Shown: positions 51,375-60,443, counted from the first letter of the stretch. The stretch is 64,000 nt of DNA from Betaproteobacteria bacterium GR16-43 (GCA_001953215.1 CP019169.1:1612001-1676000); one strand, 5' to 3'. Made by a program: numbers and translations. The notes: generated by a model from the letters alone, not told the origin.

Positions 51375-53159
51375 TCAACGAGCGATCATGAGGTCGATCG
51401 CGAGTTTCTCCTCCCGGGTGACGATCACGGCGTCCTCGGCCTGGGAGACCGCCACGGAGCCCCCGAAGGCGGTCGGCGCGAAATCCCACGTCCGGGTGAC
51501 GTGGCCCAGCGTGAGGTCGAACCGGGCGAGGCTGTTGCGGGTGTCGCCGGGCTGGAGGAAGTACACGGAGCGCTCGCCCAGCGCCCAGGCGAAGCGGTTG
51601 AAGTCCCCGATGTAGATGTCGACCTGCTGGCAGGCCAGCTCCGGCATGCGGCAGGACGTGAGCCCTTTCAGCTGCGGCTGCGCGAACACGAGGCGCGACG
51701 TGCTCAACTGGTATTCGGAGACCAGTGGCAGCGGCAGCCGCTCGACCTCGCGCAGGTTCGAGGCCTTCGCCCGCACCAGGCGCATGGCGCTGCCCGCGCT
51801 TTCGCCCAGGTAGATCCACTTTCCGTCGCGGCTCTCGCGCACGTCGATCACTTCGGTGCCCAGAGCCTCGAGCACCTCGTATTTCCCGCTGCCCGGCTCG
51901 ATGCGAACCGCCTGCTGCCGCGTGCGCAGCGGCCCGATGGGAATCCGCACCGCGTGCAACGCCTGGCCATCGGCGGACCAGTGCGGGCGGATGTGGCGAT
52001 AGCCCGCGGGCAGGGTGAGCTTCACGGGCGCGCCGTCGACGGGTGCCACGTGGATCGCCTCCACCCCCTCGCGATTCGACACGAACGCGAGGCGCTTGCC
52101 GTCGGGCGAGAACTCCGCCTGGTTCGTGTAGCGCGTCGAGGGCCAGAGCACGCGCGGCTTCGGCGCCGCCTCGCGCGGATCGAGGGCCCAGAGGTTGGCC
52201 GTGTACGTTGCGTTCTCGTAGACGAGCGCGCTATTCGAGCCGAGGTCGGGGAAGCGCGCGCCGCGCGCGCCGAGCAGCCTCGCCTCCCCGGTCTTCAGGT
52301 CCACCAGGTTGAGCGCGCGGAACCCGAACCAGTCGGCGGCGACCACGATCGGTCCATCGGGTCCCATCCACGCCGCGCCGTAGCTCAGCCCTTCGGCGGC
52401 GGTCGCAGGTTTCGCCGTGGCGGGATCCGAAGTGGCCGCGATCCAGAGCTGGCGGTGCGATTCGGAGCCGTGGAAGTAGGCGATGCGCTTGCCGTCGGGG
52501 CTGAAGCGCGGCTGGAGGTCGTCACCCATGCCCGGCTCGGGCGAGGTGAAGGGCTTGATCTCGCCGGTCGCGACATCCGCCAGCAGGAGGCCCGCGGGAA
52601 ACTGCACGCGCGTGGTCCCGGCGAACACGAGGCGCTTGCCGTCGGGCGAGAGGTCGAAGCGCCCGCGGGGAGAGAGCTTGCAGTCGATGATCGGGCGCGT
52701 GGCGCCGCTCTCGAGGTCGTGCTCCAGGATCGCGCAGTCGTTCTCGCTCGCGCGCCAGTACGCGATGCGGCGGCCGTCGGGAAAGAAGATCGGCGAGACA
52801 TGCAGCCATCCCGCTTCGCCGACTTCCCGGCGATCGCTCCCGTCGAGGGAGCGGATCACGATGCGCGCCTTCGCGCCTTCGCCCTGCGCGTACGCGATGC
52901 GCTTGCCGTCGGGTGAGAAGCGCGGGCCGACTTCGAGATCGGGGTCCGAGGCGAACGGCTGCGCGGCCGCGATGCGCCGCTCGAGCTCGGCGACGGCACC
53001 GGGCGAGAAGGCGGCCGGCGGCGTGAGGAAGAAGGTGGACGCGCCCGCGATGGCGATCACGGCGAGCCCGACGAGGATGCGGACCGGGGTCGAGACCGCG
53101 CGCCGCGGCTTCTCGGGGGGGGCGGTGGGCCGGCCATCTCCGGCGGCACCTCGAGCCAT
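51375..53159 (-). CDS. PD40/TolB-type beta-propeller half of a frameshifted membrane regulator
   Basis: The 594-residue open frame includes a membrane helix (VRILVGLAVIAIAGASTFFL, about 25-47) and then a periplasmic propeller made of PD40/WD40-like repeats, each with a SPDGKRI/L signature (GPRFSPDGKRIAYAQGEGAK; SPIFFPDGRRIAYWRA; LSPDGKRLVFAGTT; FSPDGKRIAYFHGSE; FSPDGKRLAFVSNREG). The ATG 53159 start has no ribosome-binding site. The natural N-terminus is almost certainly the DNA-binding frame at 53057-53509, from which it is separated by an 8-G tract. Together they form the CadC-like arrangement: DNA-binding domain, one membrane helix, periplasmic sensor. Confidence 0.8.
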   Translation of the reverse strand: MARGAAGDGRPTAPPEKPRRAVSTPVRILVGLAVIAIAGASTFFLTPPAAFSPGAVAELERRIAAAQPFASDPDLEVGPRFSPDGKRIAYAQGEGAKARIVIRSLDGSDRREVGEAGWLHVSPIFFPDGRRIAYWRASENDCAILEHDLESGATRPIIDCKLSPRGRFDLSPDGKRLVFAGTTRVQFPAGLLLADVATGEIKPFTSPEPGMGDDLQPRFSPDGKRIAYFHGSESHRQLWIAATSDPATAKPATAAEGLSYGAAWMGPDGPIVVAADWFGFRALNLVDLKTGEARLLGARGARFPDLGSNSALVYENATYTANLWALDPREAAPKPRVLWPSTRYTNQAEFSPDGKRLAFVSNREGVEAIHVAPVDGAPVKLTLPAGYRHIRPHWSADGQALHAVRIPIGPLRTRQQAVRIEPGSGKYEVLEALGTEVIDVRESRDGKWIYLGESAGSAMRLVRAKASNLREVERLPLPLVSEYQLSTSRLVFAQPQLKGLTSCRMPELACQQVDIYIGDFNRFAWALGERSVYFLQPGDTRNSLARFDLTLGHVTRTWDFAPTAFGGSVAVSQAEDAVIVTREEKLAIDLMIAR

Positions 53160-53509
53160 TCCACCGGGGCCACGAGCCGGTAGCCGATCTTCGGGAGCGT
53201 CTCGACGTAGCGGGCCTGCCGGGCGTCGTCGCCGAGCGCGGTGCGCAGCTCCGCGATCGCGCGCGACAGCACCTCGTCGTTCACCATGCGCCGCGGCCAG
53301 ACCTCTTCGAGCAGCGTTTCGCGCCGCACGACTTCGCCGGGCACCGCGGCCAGGCGCAACAGGATGTCGACCAGCAGCGGACGCAAGCGCTCGGGGCCGC
53401 GCCGGCCGCGCACCTCGCCGGATGCGGGGTGGACCTCGAGGTCGCCCAGCCGGAACGGCCGGCTCTCGCGCCGGGAGCTTTTCGGGGGATCGGAGGACAC
53501 GCGGGCCAT
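53057..53509 (-). CDS. Winged-helix (Trans_reg_C/OmpR-type) DNA-binding half of a frameshifted membrane regulator
   Basis: About 150 residues from ATG 53509, or from GTG 53500, which sits 7 nt after TAGAAT. FRLGDLEVHPASGEVRGRRG, LRPLLVDILLRLAAVPGEVV, RRETLLEEVWPRRMVNDEVL, SRAIAELRTALGDDARQARY and ETLPKIGYRLVAPVEWL are a complete Trans_reg_C winged helix, as in CadC. After VPPEMAG the frame turns to Pro/Arg/Ser-rich shadow sequence. A one-base shift at the G tract (53115-53122) rejoins the PD40 frame. Either a pseudogene, a phase-variable gene or a sequencing error. Confidence 0.78.
   Translation of the reverse strand: MARVSSDPPKSSRRESRPFRLGDLEVHPASGEVRGRRGPERLRPLLVDILLRLAAVPGEVVRRETLLEEVWPRRMVNDEVLSRAIAELRTALGDDARQARYVETLPKIGYRLVAPVEWLEVPPEMAGPPPPPRSRGARSRPRSASSSGSP
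53115..53122. repeat. G8 homopolymer tract at the frame break
   Basis: Eight consecutive Gs on the plus strand (Cs in the gene sense) lie in the 103-bp overlap of the two half-genes. A one-base change in length would fuse them into one continuous reading frame. Confidence 0.85.
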
Positions 53510-53636
53510 TCTACGGGGCGTCAACCGGCGCTCCCGGGCCCGGAGGTAATTCGGATAAAAATCGGAGGTCGCGAACCGGGCTCGCGGAGGAGGTCGGCGG
53601 CCAGCATGGGCCCCTCGATACTCCCCGGAGGCTTCC

Positions 53637-55391
53637 ATGCTGCATCGCATCCTCGCAATCATTGCCGCGCTCGCAGTCCTTCCGGCGCTTTCGCAGTCGA
53701 CGTGCTCGTCGCGCCTCTTCGTGAGCGGCTACTTCACGACGGTCCAGGTCTACGACGCCTGCACCGGCGCCTATCTCCAGGCGCTCGACACCCGCACCCG
53801 CTTGCGCGGAGCCCAGGCCGTGCGGCTCGGACCGGACGGATTCATCTACGTCGTGGCCGAGGAAGCCGGGTTCATCGAGAAGTACGACAACGCGACCCTC
53901 GCCTACGCCGGGACCTTCGCCACCGTGACCAACCTCGGCGCGACCGGCATCGCGTGGGACGCGGCAGGCATCGCCTACGTGTCCACGTACAACACGGGCG
54001 AAGTGCGCAAGTTCGACAAGTCCGGCACGGCGCTGGGTCCGGCCTTTCCGGCCGGCGCCTCGGGCCTCGGCGGCCCGGACAACGGGATGATCTTCGGGCC
54101 GGATGGCAACCTCTACATCCCGGGCTACGACACGAGCAACGTCGTGCGCTTCGATCCGCGCACCAGCCTGACGAGCGTCGCCGTGCAGCCCTTCACGTCG
54201 GGCATCTCGGCCACGCGCGGCCTGCTCACGGCGAAGGATGGGAAAAGCATCTACATCACGGGTGAGCTCTCGGGCCAGTTGCTGCGTTGGGACCTCGCGA
54301 GCGGCGCGGTCACGCAACTGCGCGCGAACCTCGTGCGCCCCACGGGCATGGCGTACGCACCCGACGGCAGCCTGCTCGTGAATACCAACACCACGGTGCT
54401 CAAGATCGACCCGGCGACGGGAGCGACCCTGCAGACCTTCGTCACGCCGGAGGCCACCGCGGTCGGCGGACTCACGTTCCTCAACGTCATCGCCAAGCCG
54501 GGCGCGGCGTCGACCGTGGACGCAACGCAAGTGGGAACGCAGTACTGGGTGGTGGGCGACGGCACCTTCAACGGCCGCGTGCTCGAGCTGAGCAACGTCA
54601 TCAGCGCGAACGGCACCGGCTTCGGCCCCAACCTCCACTACGCCGACCTCGCGATCAAGCGCTGGGGATCGGTGCGCATCGAGCTCACGGCGTGCGACCG
54701 GGCGACGTTCACGTGGACCTCGACGGGCGCCGATTCGGCCAACTTCGGCAACGGCGGCTATTCGCTCGAGAAGATCTTCACCAACGAAGCGACGGCGCGG
54801 TGCCAGCAGGCCGGCATCGACGCGGCCGACAAGAGCTGGGTGAACGGCAACTGGTTCGGGGGCCAGGCGCACGCGGGCGAGGGCATCCTCCTGGATCGCC
54901 GCCCGGACGGCACGACGTTCATGGCGTGGTTCACGTATCACCCGCTGGCGAGCGTCGCGGCGGACCTGAGCCAGGTCGGCACGCAGTACTGGCTCGCCGG
55001 GGACAATCCGCTCATCGGCCGGCGCCTCACCCTGCCGCTGCTGAGCGCGACGGGCACCCACTTCGGACCGACGATGAGCTTCAGCGAGCTCACGTTGAAG
55101 ACCTGGGGGACGGTCACGATCGAATTCACGAGCTGCACGACGGCGACCTATTCGTGGACGTCCTCGGGCGCGAACAGTGCCGGCTTCGGAGACGGCAGCT
55201 ATCCGCTGACGCGCTTCTTCGAGGATGAGAACACCGCGCGCTGCCGCGCGCAGGGCATCGACGCGGCGGACAAGAGCTGGCTGAACGGCCAGTGGTGGGG
55301 CGGCGAGGCGCGCGCCGGCGAGGGCCTCTTCCTCGACCGCCGCGGCGACGGGCGTGTCTTCGTCGCGTGGTTCACGCACCGTCCCCGATAG
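53637..55391 (+). CDS. Secreted NHL/SMP-30-like beta-propeller with C-terminal W-rich modules
   Basis: 584 residues; GGAGG 5 nt before the ATG. Signal peptide (RILAIIAALAVLPALSQS). Residues about 25-275 are a propeller with repeated blade motifs (LGPDGFIYVVAEEAGFIEKY; GIAWDAAGIAYVSTYNTGEV; IFGPDGNLYIPGYDTSNVVR; MAYAPDGSLLVNTNT). From about 290 the module found in the proteins at 17696 and 47498 appears twice (TQYWVVGDGTFNGRVLEL ... WFGGQAHAGEGILLDRRP; TQYWLAGDNPLIGRRLTL ... WWGGEARAGEGLFLDRRG), with paired cysteines. Likely extracellular; function unknown. It faces the frameshifted regulator across a 127-bp divergent region, which suggests a regulatory link. Confidence 0.82.
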   Translation: MLHRILAIIAALAVLPALSQSTCSSRLFVSGYFTTVQVYDACTGAYLQALDTRTRLRGAQAVRLGPDGFIYVVAEEAGFIEKYDNATLAYAGTFATVTNLGATGIAWDAAGIAYVSTYNTGEVRKFDKSGTALGPAFPAGASGLGGPDNGMIFGPDGNLYIPGYDTSNVVRFDPRTSLTSVAVQPFTSGISATRGLLTAKDGKSIYITGELSGQLLRWDLASGAVTQLRANLVRPTGMAYAPDGSLLVNTNTTVLKIDPATGATLQTFVTPEATAVGGLTFLNVIAKPGAASTVDATQVGTQYWVVGDGTFNGRVLELSNVISANGTGFGPNLHYADLAIKRWGSVRIELTACDRATFTWTSTGADSANFGNGGYSLEKIFTNEATARCQQAGIDAADKSWVNGNWFGGQAHAGEGILLDRRPDGTTFMAWFTYHPLASVAADLSQVGTQYWLAGDNPLIGRRLTLPLLSATGTHFGPTMSFSELTLKTWGTVTIEFTSCTTATYSWTSSGANSAGFGDGSYPLTRFFEDENTARCRAQGIDAADKSWLNGQWWGGEARAGEGLFLDRRGDGRVFVAWFTHRPR

Positions 55392-55402
55392 CGGAGAAGA
55401 AC

Positions 55403-55681
55403 ATGAAGCGATCCACCGCAATCCTCCTCACGATCATCGCGCTGCCGCTCGCCGCGCAGGACCGCAACCAGCTCTACAAGCAGCCCACCGAGACCCAATG
55501 CAAGCAGATGGTCGACGGCATGGTGCAGACCATGAGGACCACGCCTCCGCCGGACAAGCGCGACAAGGACGCGGACGCGTTGCTCGCGAGGGTGGAGAAG
55601 GAGGTCGCGGACAATCGCGCGCGCGGCAAGAGCGAGTGCGACTCGTGGGCGTTCATCAGCAAGGCGGTGACGACGCAGTAG
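55403..55681 (+). CDS. Small exported protein of unknown function
   Basis: 92 residues, 11 nt after the propeller gene and in the same orientation, so probably its operon partner. A signal peptide (STAILLTIIALPLAAQ) precedes a short helical, charged mature domain with two cysteines about 42 residues apart (ETQCKQMVDGMV; GKSECDSWAFIS), perhaps one disulphide. DKRDKDADALLARVEKEVAD is amphipathic. No family recognised. Ends 22 nt from the pyk stop on the other strand. Confidence 0.72.
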   Translation: MKRSTAILLTIIALPLAAQDRNQLYKQPTETQCKQMVDGMVQTMRTTPPPDKRDKDADALLARVEKEVADNRARGKSECDSWAFISKAVTTQ

Positions 55682-55703
55682 CGCGCGGGCGCCGGATGGC
55701 GCT

Positions 55704-57134
55704 TCAGGCCTTCCGGTGCTCCCCGACGCGCACGATCTTCATCGTGTTGGTGCCGCCGGCCTTGCCGATCGGCTCCCCGATGGTGAGGACGATCAGGTCG
55801 CCCTCGTTCACCACGCCGCTCTTCACGAGCACGGACTCGGCTTCCGCGAGCAACTCCTCGCGGTCGTGGCCCACGTACTTCACCATCAGCGGGTAGGTGT
55901 CGCGGAAGAGCGTGGTGCGATAGCGCGTGGAGGTCTGCGACGTGAGCGCGTAGATCGGAACGCCGCAGTTGAGGCGGCTCATCCACAGCGCGGTGGAACC
56001 CGATTCGGTGAGCGCCGCGATGGCCTTCACTTTCAGGTGGAACGCGGTGAAGAGCGCCGCCATGGCGATCGACTGGTCCACGCGCGTGAAGACGCGGTTG
56101 AGGAACTCGGACTCGAGCATCACCGGCTGGCTCTTCTCGGCCTCCACGCAAATGCGGTGCATCGACTCGATCGTCTCGACGGGGTACTGGCCCGAGGCCG
56201 ACTCGGCCGACAGCATCACGGCGTCGGTGCCGTCGAGGACCGCGTTCGCGACGTCCGAGACTTCGGCGCGCGTGGGCACCGGGCTGGAGATCATCGACTC
56301 CATCATCTGCGTCGCGGTGATGGTGAGCTTGTTCATCTCGCGGGCGAGCCGGATCATCCGCTTCTGCAGCGCGGGCACCGAGGCATCGCCCACTTCCACC
56401 GCGAGGTCGCCGCGCGCGACCATGATGCCGTCGCACGCCTTCATGATGTCTTCCAGCGCGGGGATCGCCTCGGCGCGCTCGATCTTGGCGATGAGGAAAG
56501 CCTCGCCGCCGCCGGCGCGCATCAGCTCCTTCGCCATGTACATGTCGGCGCCGCTCTTCGGGAAGGAGACCGCGAGGTAGTCGGCCTTCAGCTTCACCGC
56601 CGTGCGGATGTCCTCGATGTCCTTCGAGGTGAGCGCGGGCGCCGTGAGGCCGCCGCCCTGCCGGTTGATGCCCTTGTTGTTCGAGAGCACGCCGCCGTGG
56701 CGCGTGACGGTGTTGATCGCGCTGCCCTTCACGCCGGCCACGTCGAGCACGATCTTGCCGTCGTCCAGCAACAGCACGTCGCCGGTCTTCACGTCGCGCG
56801 GGAGCTCCTTGTAGTCGAGGCCGACGCCGGCCGCGTCGCCGATCTCGAGCTCGCTGTCGAGCACGAACTTGTCGCCGGTCTTGAGGAGGATCTTGCCGTC
56901 CTTGAACTTGCCGACGCGGATCTTCGGACCCTGCAGGTCGGCCATGATGCCGACGGCGCGGCCGACCTTGCGCGAGATCTCGCGCACGGTGTCGGCGCGC
57001 TTGAGGTGGTCCTCCGCCGTGCCGTGGGAGAAGTTGAGGCGCACGACATCGACGCCGGCGAGGAACATGCGTTCCAGGGTTGCCGGGTCGCTCGACGCGG
57101 GTCCAAGGGTCGCGACAATCTTCGTCCTACGCAT
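55704..57134 (-). CDS. pyk: Pyruvate kinase
   Basis: 476 residues from ATG 57134, which lies 9 nt after AAAGGA; the ATG three codons upstream is too close to that site. RRTKIVATLGPASSDPATLE, VDVVRLNFSHGTAEDHLKRA, IMADLQGPKIRVGKFKDGKI, AFLIAKIERAEAIPALEDIM (active-site Lys), DGIMVARGDLAVEVGDASVP, LTITATQMMESMISSPVPTR and AEVSDVANAVLDGTDAVMLS are the full pyruvate kinase set. C-terminal domain complete. Its start overlaps the DUF4349 stop. Confidence 0.96.
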   Translation of the reverse strand: MRRTKIVATLGPASSDPATLERMFLAGVDVVRLNFSHGTAEDHLKRADTVREISRKVGRAVGIMADLQGPKIRVGKFKDGKILLKTGDKFVLDSELEIGDAAGVGLDYKELPRDVKTGDVLLLDDGKIVLDVAGVKGSAINTVTRHGGVLSNNKGINRQGGGLTAPALTSKDIEDIRTAVKLKADYLAVSFPKSGADMYMAKELMRAGGGEAFLIAKIERAEAIPALEDIMKACDGIMVARGDLAVEVGDASVPALQKRMIRLAREMNKLTITATQMMESMISSPVPTRAEVSDVANAVLDGTDAVMLSAESASGQYPVETIESMHRICVEAEKSQPVMLESEFLNRVFTRVDQSIAMAALFTAFHLKVKAIAALTESGSTALWMSRLNCGVPIYALTSQTSTRYRTTLFRDTYPLMVKYVGHDREELLAEAESVLVKSGVVNEGDLIVLTIGEPIGKAGGTNTMKIVRVGEHRKA

Positions 57135-57984
57135 GGTGGCCATTCCTTTGTGATTTTTCCCGGCGTGCACGGCGCCAGCGCCGCCACGTCCAGACGAGTC
57201 CTGCGAGGAGCACCACCCAGGGGACGGCGGCGACGACAAACGTGATGACGCCCGCGAGGCTCGCGGTGAAAGTGCGCCCGATGCTGGCGAGCGAATCCTT
57301 GATCGGGCCGAGCAGGTTCGCATCGACGCGCGGCCGCGAGCGCAGCTCGAGCGTGACCAGGACCTTCTGGGTCTCGTTGGCGAGGGCCTGGCGCTGGCCG
57401 GCCAGGGAGTCCAGCTCGGCCTGCACGCGAGCCAACTGCGATTCCACGTCGATCAGGTCCTTCACGGTCGCTTTCGGCGACTTGAGGAGCTCGCGCAGGC
57501 GGTCACGGAGCGCCAGCTGGTTCTTGGCGCGCGCATCGACGTCGATGACCTCTTCCGTCTTGTCCTCGGACTCGGTGCGCTGCTCGAGGATCTCGCCCAG
57601 CGCGGCGATGTTCGCGAGGAACGCCTCGGCCTTCGCGGGCACGATGCGCAGGCGCATCTTCGCGCGCGGTGCCGATGCGGTTCCGTCGCGGCTCAGGTTC
57701 GATTCGAGGATGTCGCAATCGGGCGGAGCGCACGCCGCGGTCGCCGCCTCGAGCGTGGAGGCGACGCGATCGGCATCGACCAGCACGCCCAGGTAGCGGC
57801 GCACGGCGAGATAGCGTTGCACGCCTGCGTCGGGGATCACCTTCGCGCCCGTCACGGAAATCTTCTCGGCGCGCGCGGCAGACGGCGGCATCGCGTTTCC
57901 GGACTTGCTCCCCTCCCCGCAGGCAACGAGTAGCGAGACCCCTGCGGCGAGCAGCGCTGCCTGGAGAAGTGCGGGCCGGCCCAT
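57127..57984 (-). CDS. DUF4349 lipoprotein
   Basis: 285 residues. Lipobox LLVAC gives Cys22. RYLAVRRYLGVLVDADRVAS, MRLRIVPAKAEAFLANIAAL and a coiled-coil stretch (EEVIDVDARAKNQLALRDRL; DVESQLARVQAELDSLAGQR) followed by a membrane helix (LAGVITFVVAAVPWVVLLAG) and a basic tail match DUF4349. So the protein is membrane-tethered at both ends. Sits between pgk (1-nt gap) and pyk (8-nt overlap), an unusual place for an envelope protein. Function unknown. Confidence 0.87.
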   Translation of the reverse strand: MGRPALLQAALLAAGVSLLVACGEGSKSGNAMPPSAARAEKISVTGAKVIPDAGVQRYLAVRRYLGVLVDADRVASTLEAATAACAPPDCDILESNLSRDGTASAPRAKMRLRIVPAKAEAFLANIAALGEILEQRTESEDKTEEVIDVDARAKNQLALRDRLRELLKSPKATVKDLIDVESQLARVQAELDSLAGQRQALANETQKVLVTLELRSRPRVDANLLGPIKDSLASIGRTFTASLAGVITFVVAAVPWVVLLAGLVWTWRRWRRARREKSQRNGHHA

Positions 57985-57985
57985 G

Positions 57986-59167
57986 TCAGCCCTTCGCGCG
58001 CGCTTCGAGGATGGCCACGGCCGGCAACGTCTTGCCCTCGAGGAATTCGAGGAACGCGCCGCCGCCGGTGGAGATGTAGCCGATCCTTTCGGTGACGCCG
58101 TACTTCGCGATCGCGGCGAGCGTGTCGCCGCCGCCGGCGATGGAGAAGCCCTTCGAGGCCGCGATGGCTTCCGCGACGGTCTTCGTCCCGTTGCCGAACG
58201 CGTCGAACTCGAACACGCCCACCGGGCCGTTCCAGACGATGGTGCCGGCCTCCGCGAGGTTCGCGCCGTAGCGCTTCGCGGTCTCGGGGCCGATGTCGAG
58301 GATGAGGTCGTCTTCGTCGACTTCCTTCACGCCCTTCACCGTCGCGGGTGAATCGGCCGCGAAGGCCTTGGCCACGACCACGTCCACGGGCAGCGGCACC
58401 TGCGCGCCGCGCGCCTGCATCATCACCATGATCTCCTTCGCTTCCGGCGCGAGGGCCGGCTCGCACAGCGACTTGCCGATGGGCAGGCCCGCCGCGAGCA
58501 TGAAGGTGTTGGCGATGCCGCCGCCGGTGATGAGCTGGTCGACCTTCTGCGAGAGGCTCTTCAGGATCGTGAGCTTGGTCGAGACCTTGGAGCCCGCGAC
58601 GATGGCCACCAGCGGGCGCCGCGGCTTCGCGAGCGCCTTGCCGAGGGCTTCCAGCTCGGCCGAAAGCAACGGACCTGCGGCGGCGACCTTCGCGAATCTT
58701 GCGATGCCGTGCGTCGTGGCTTCCGCGCGATGCGCGGTGCCGAAGGCATCGTTCACGTAGACGTCGCACAGCGCGGCCATCTTCTTCGCCAGCGCCTCGT
58801 CGTCCTTCTTCTCGCCCTTGTTGAAGCGGCAGTTCTCGAGCAGCACGGCCTCGCCCGGCTTCACGTCGACGCCTTCGATCCAGTCGCGCTTCAGCGCCAC
58901 CGGCTTGCCGAGCAACTCGCCGAGGCGCCTGGCCACCGGAGCCAGCGAATCGGCTTCGGAGAACGTGCCTTCCGTCGGGCGCCCGAGGTGCGAGGTCACC
59001 ATCACCGCCGCGCCTTTCTCGAGGGCCAGCTTGATCGCGGGCACCGAGGCCCGGATGCGCGTGTCGTCGGTGATGGCCCCGTGGTCGTCCTGGGGCACGT
59101 TGAGGTCGGACCGGATGAAGACCCGCTTGCCCGCGAGGTCCAGGTCCGTCATGCGCTTCACGTTCAT
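57986..59167 (-). CDS. pgk: Phosphoglycerate kinase
   Basis: 393 residues. [120 protein letters not shown] and [20 protein letters not shown] are canonical. ATG 59167 overlaps the DUF6356 stop; ATG 59152 (MTDLDLAGK) is a possible internal start matching many homologues. Glycolysis/gluconeogenesis or Calvin cycle. Confidence 0.96.
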   Translation of the reverse strand: MNVKRMTDLDLAGKRVFIRSDLNVPQDDHGAITDDTRIRASVPAIKLALEKGAAVMVTSHLGRPTEGTFSEADSLAPVARRLGELLGKPVALKRDWIEGVDVKPGEAVLLENCRFNKGEKKDDEALAKKMAALCDVYVNDAFGTAHRAEATTHGIARFAKVAAAGPLLSAELEALGKALAKPRRPLVAIVAGSKVSTKLTILKSLSQKVDQLITGGGIANTFMLAAGLPIGKSLCEPALAPEAKEIMVMMQARGAQVPLPVDVVVAKAFAADSPATVKGVKEVDEDDLILDIGPETAKRYGANLAEAGTIVWNGPVGVFEFDAFGNGTKTVAEAIAASKGFSIAGGGDTLAAIAKYGVTERIGYISTGGGAFLEFLEGKTLPAVAILEARAKG

Positions 59168-59400
59168 GGTTTCGTTTCGTCTTTCACGGTGCGGCCGCGT
59201 TCGCGCGCCGCGGCGAGCGTGGCGGACAGCTCGTCGGTGATGCGGCTGCCGGTGGTGCGGAAGAGGAACGGCAGGAGGCCGTGGACGAACGCCGCGAGGC
59301 CGCCCACCGTCATCTTCACGCCGTAGCGCATCGCGAACAGCGCGTGCTGGCCGTACGTCTCGCCGACGGAGTTCGGGTGCTCGGTGAACGGATTGCGCAT
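59164..59400 (-). CDS. DUF6356 family small membrane-associated protein
   Basis: 78 residues from ATG 59400. [20 protein letters not shown] and [20 protein letters not shown] followed by [12 protein letters not shown] correspond to DUF6356, a short conserved family with one hydrophobic segment ([15 protein letters not shown]) and a charged C-terminus ([12 protein letters not shown]). Function unknown. Coupled to pgk by an ATGA overlap and 29 nt downstream of gap, so probably part of that operon. Confidence 0.82.
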   Translation of the reverse strand: MRNPFTEHPNSVGETYGQHALFAMRYGVKMTVGGLAAFVHGLLPFLFRTTGSRITDELSATLAAARERGRTVKDETKP

Positions 59401-59429
59401 TGACTCGCGGCCGCCTGCGGCGGCCGGCC

Positions 59430-60443
59430 TCACTTCGCCGCCATCCAGGCCGTCGTCACGTCGAGCATGCGGTTGGAGAAGCCCCACTCGTTGTCGTACC
59501 AGCTGCACGCCTTCACGAGGCGGCCCGACACGCGCGTGAGCGTCGCATCGAAGATCGACGACAGCGGGTTGTGGTTGAAGTCGATGGAAACCAGCGGCGC
59601 CGTGTTGTAGCCCAGCACGCCTTTCCATTCGGGCTTGCCCGCGGCTTCCTTCATGACGGCGTTCACTTCGTCCACAGTCGTGTCACGCGCGGCGATGAAC
59701 GAGAGATCCACGAACGAGACGTTGATCGTCGGCACGCGCATGGAGAAGCCGTCCAGCTTGCCGTTCAGCTCCGGGAGCACGAGGCCTACTGCGGCCGCGG
59801 CCCCGGTCTTGGTCGGGATCTGCGATTGCGTGGCCGAGCGCGCACGGCGCAGGTCCTCGTGGAACACGTCGGTCAGCACCTGGTCGTTCGTGTACGCGTG
59901 GATCGTGGTCATGAGGCCCGTGGTCACGCCGATCTTCTCGTGCAGCGGCTTCACCAGCGGGGCCAGGCAGTTCGTGGTGCACGAGGCGTTCGAGATCACC
60001 TGGTGCGAAGCCTTCAGCACGTTGTGGTTCACGCCGTAGACGACCGTGGCATCCACGTCCTTGCCGCCGGGCGCGGAGATGATCACTTTCCTGGCGCCGC
60101 CCTTGATGTGCGCGGAGGCCTTCTCCTTCGAGGTGAAGAAGCCGGTGCATTCGTACACGACGTCCACGCCCAGCGTGCCCCAGGGGAGCTGCGCCGGGTC
60201 GCGCTGCGCGAAGACCTTGATGCGGTCGCCGTTCACGACCATCGAATCGCCGTCCACCGTCACTTCGCCCGGGAACTTGCCGTGGGCCGTGTCGTAGCGC
60301 GTGAGGTGCGCGTTCGTCTCGACGGGGCCCAGGTCGTTGATCGCGACGATCTGGATGTCGTGCTTCTTGCCGCCCTCGTAGTGGGCTCGAAGGATGTTGC
60401 GGCCGATGCGGCCGTAGCCGTTGATGGCGACCTTGATGGTCAT
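59430..60443 (-). CDS. gap: Type I glyceraldehyde-3-phosphate dehydrogenase
   Basis: 337 residues. [20 protein letters not shown] (NAD site), [60 protein letters not shown] with the catalytic cysteine, [37 protein letters not shown] and [14 protein letters not shown] are full-length GapA motifs. GGAG upstream of the ATG. First glycolytic gene after tkt/GNAT with its own promoter. Confidence 0.97.
   Translation of the reverse strand: MTIKVAINGYGRIGRNILRAHYEGGKKHDIQIVAINDLGPVETNAHLTRYDTAHGKFPGEVTVDGDSMVVNGDRIKVFAQRDPAQLPWGTLGVDVVYECTGFFTSKEKASAHIKGGARKVIISAPGGKDVDATVVYGVNHNVLKASHQVISNASCTTNCLAPLVKPLHEKIGVTTGLMTTIHAYTNDQVLTDVFHEDLRRARSATQSQIPTKTGAAAAVGLVLPELNGKLDGFSMRVPTINVSFVDLSFIAARDTTVDEVNAVMKEAAGKPEWKGVLGYNTAPLVSIDFNHNPLSSIFDATLTRVSGRLVKACSWYDNEWGFSNRMLDVTTAWMAAK

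Noticed and set aside
50157-52916. 919-codon plus-strand open frame over fba and the PD40 gene
   Set aside because: Antisense shadow with no recognisable domain and no initiation site; the opposite strand encodes fba and the propeller half-gene with clear motifs.
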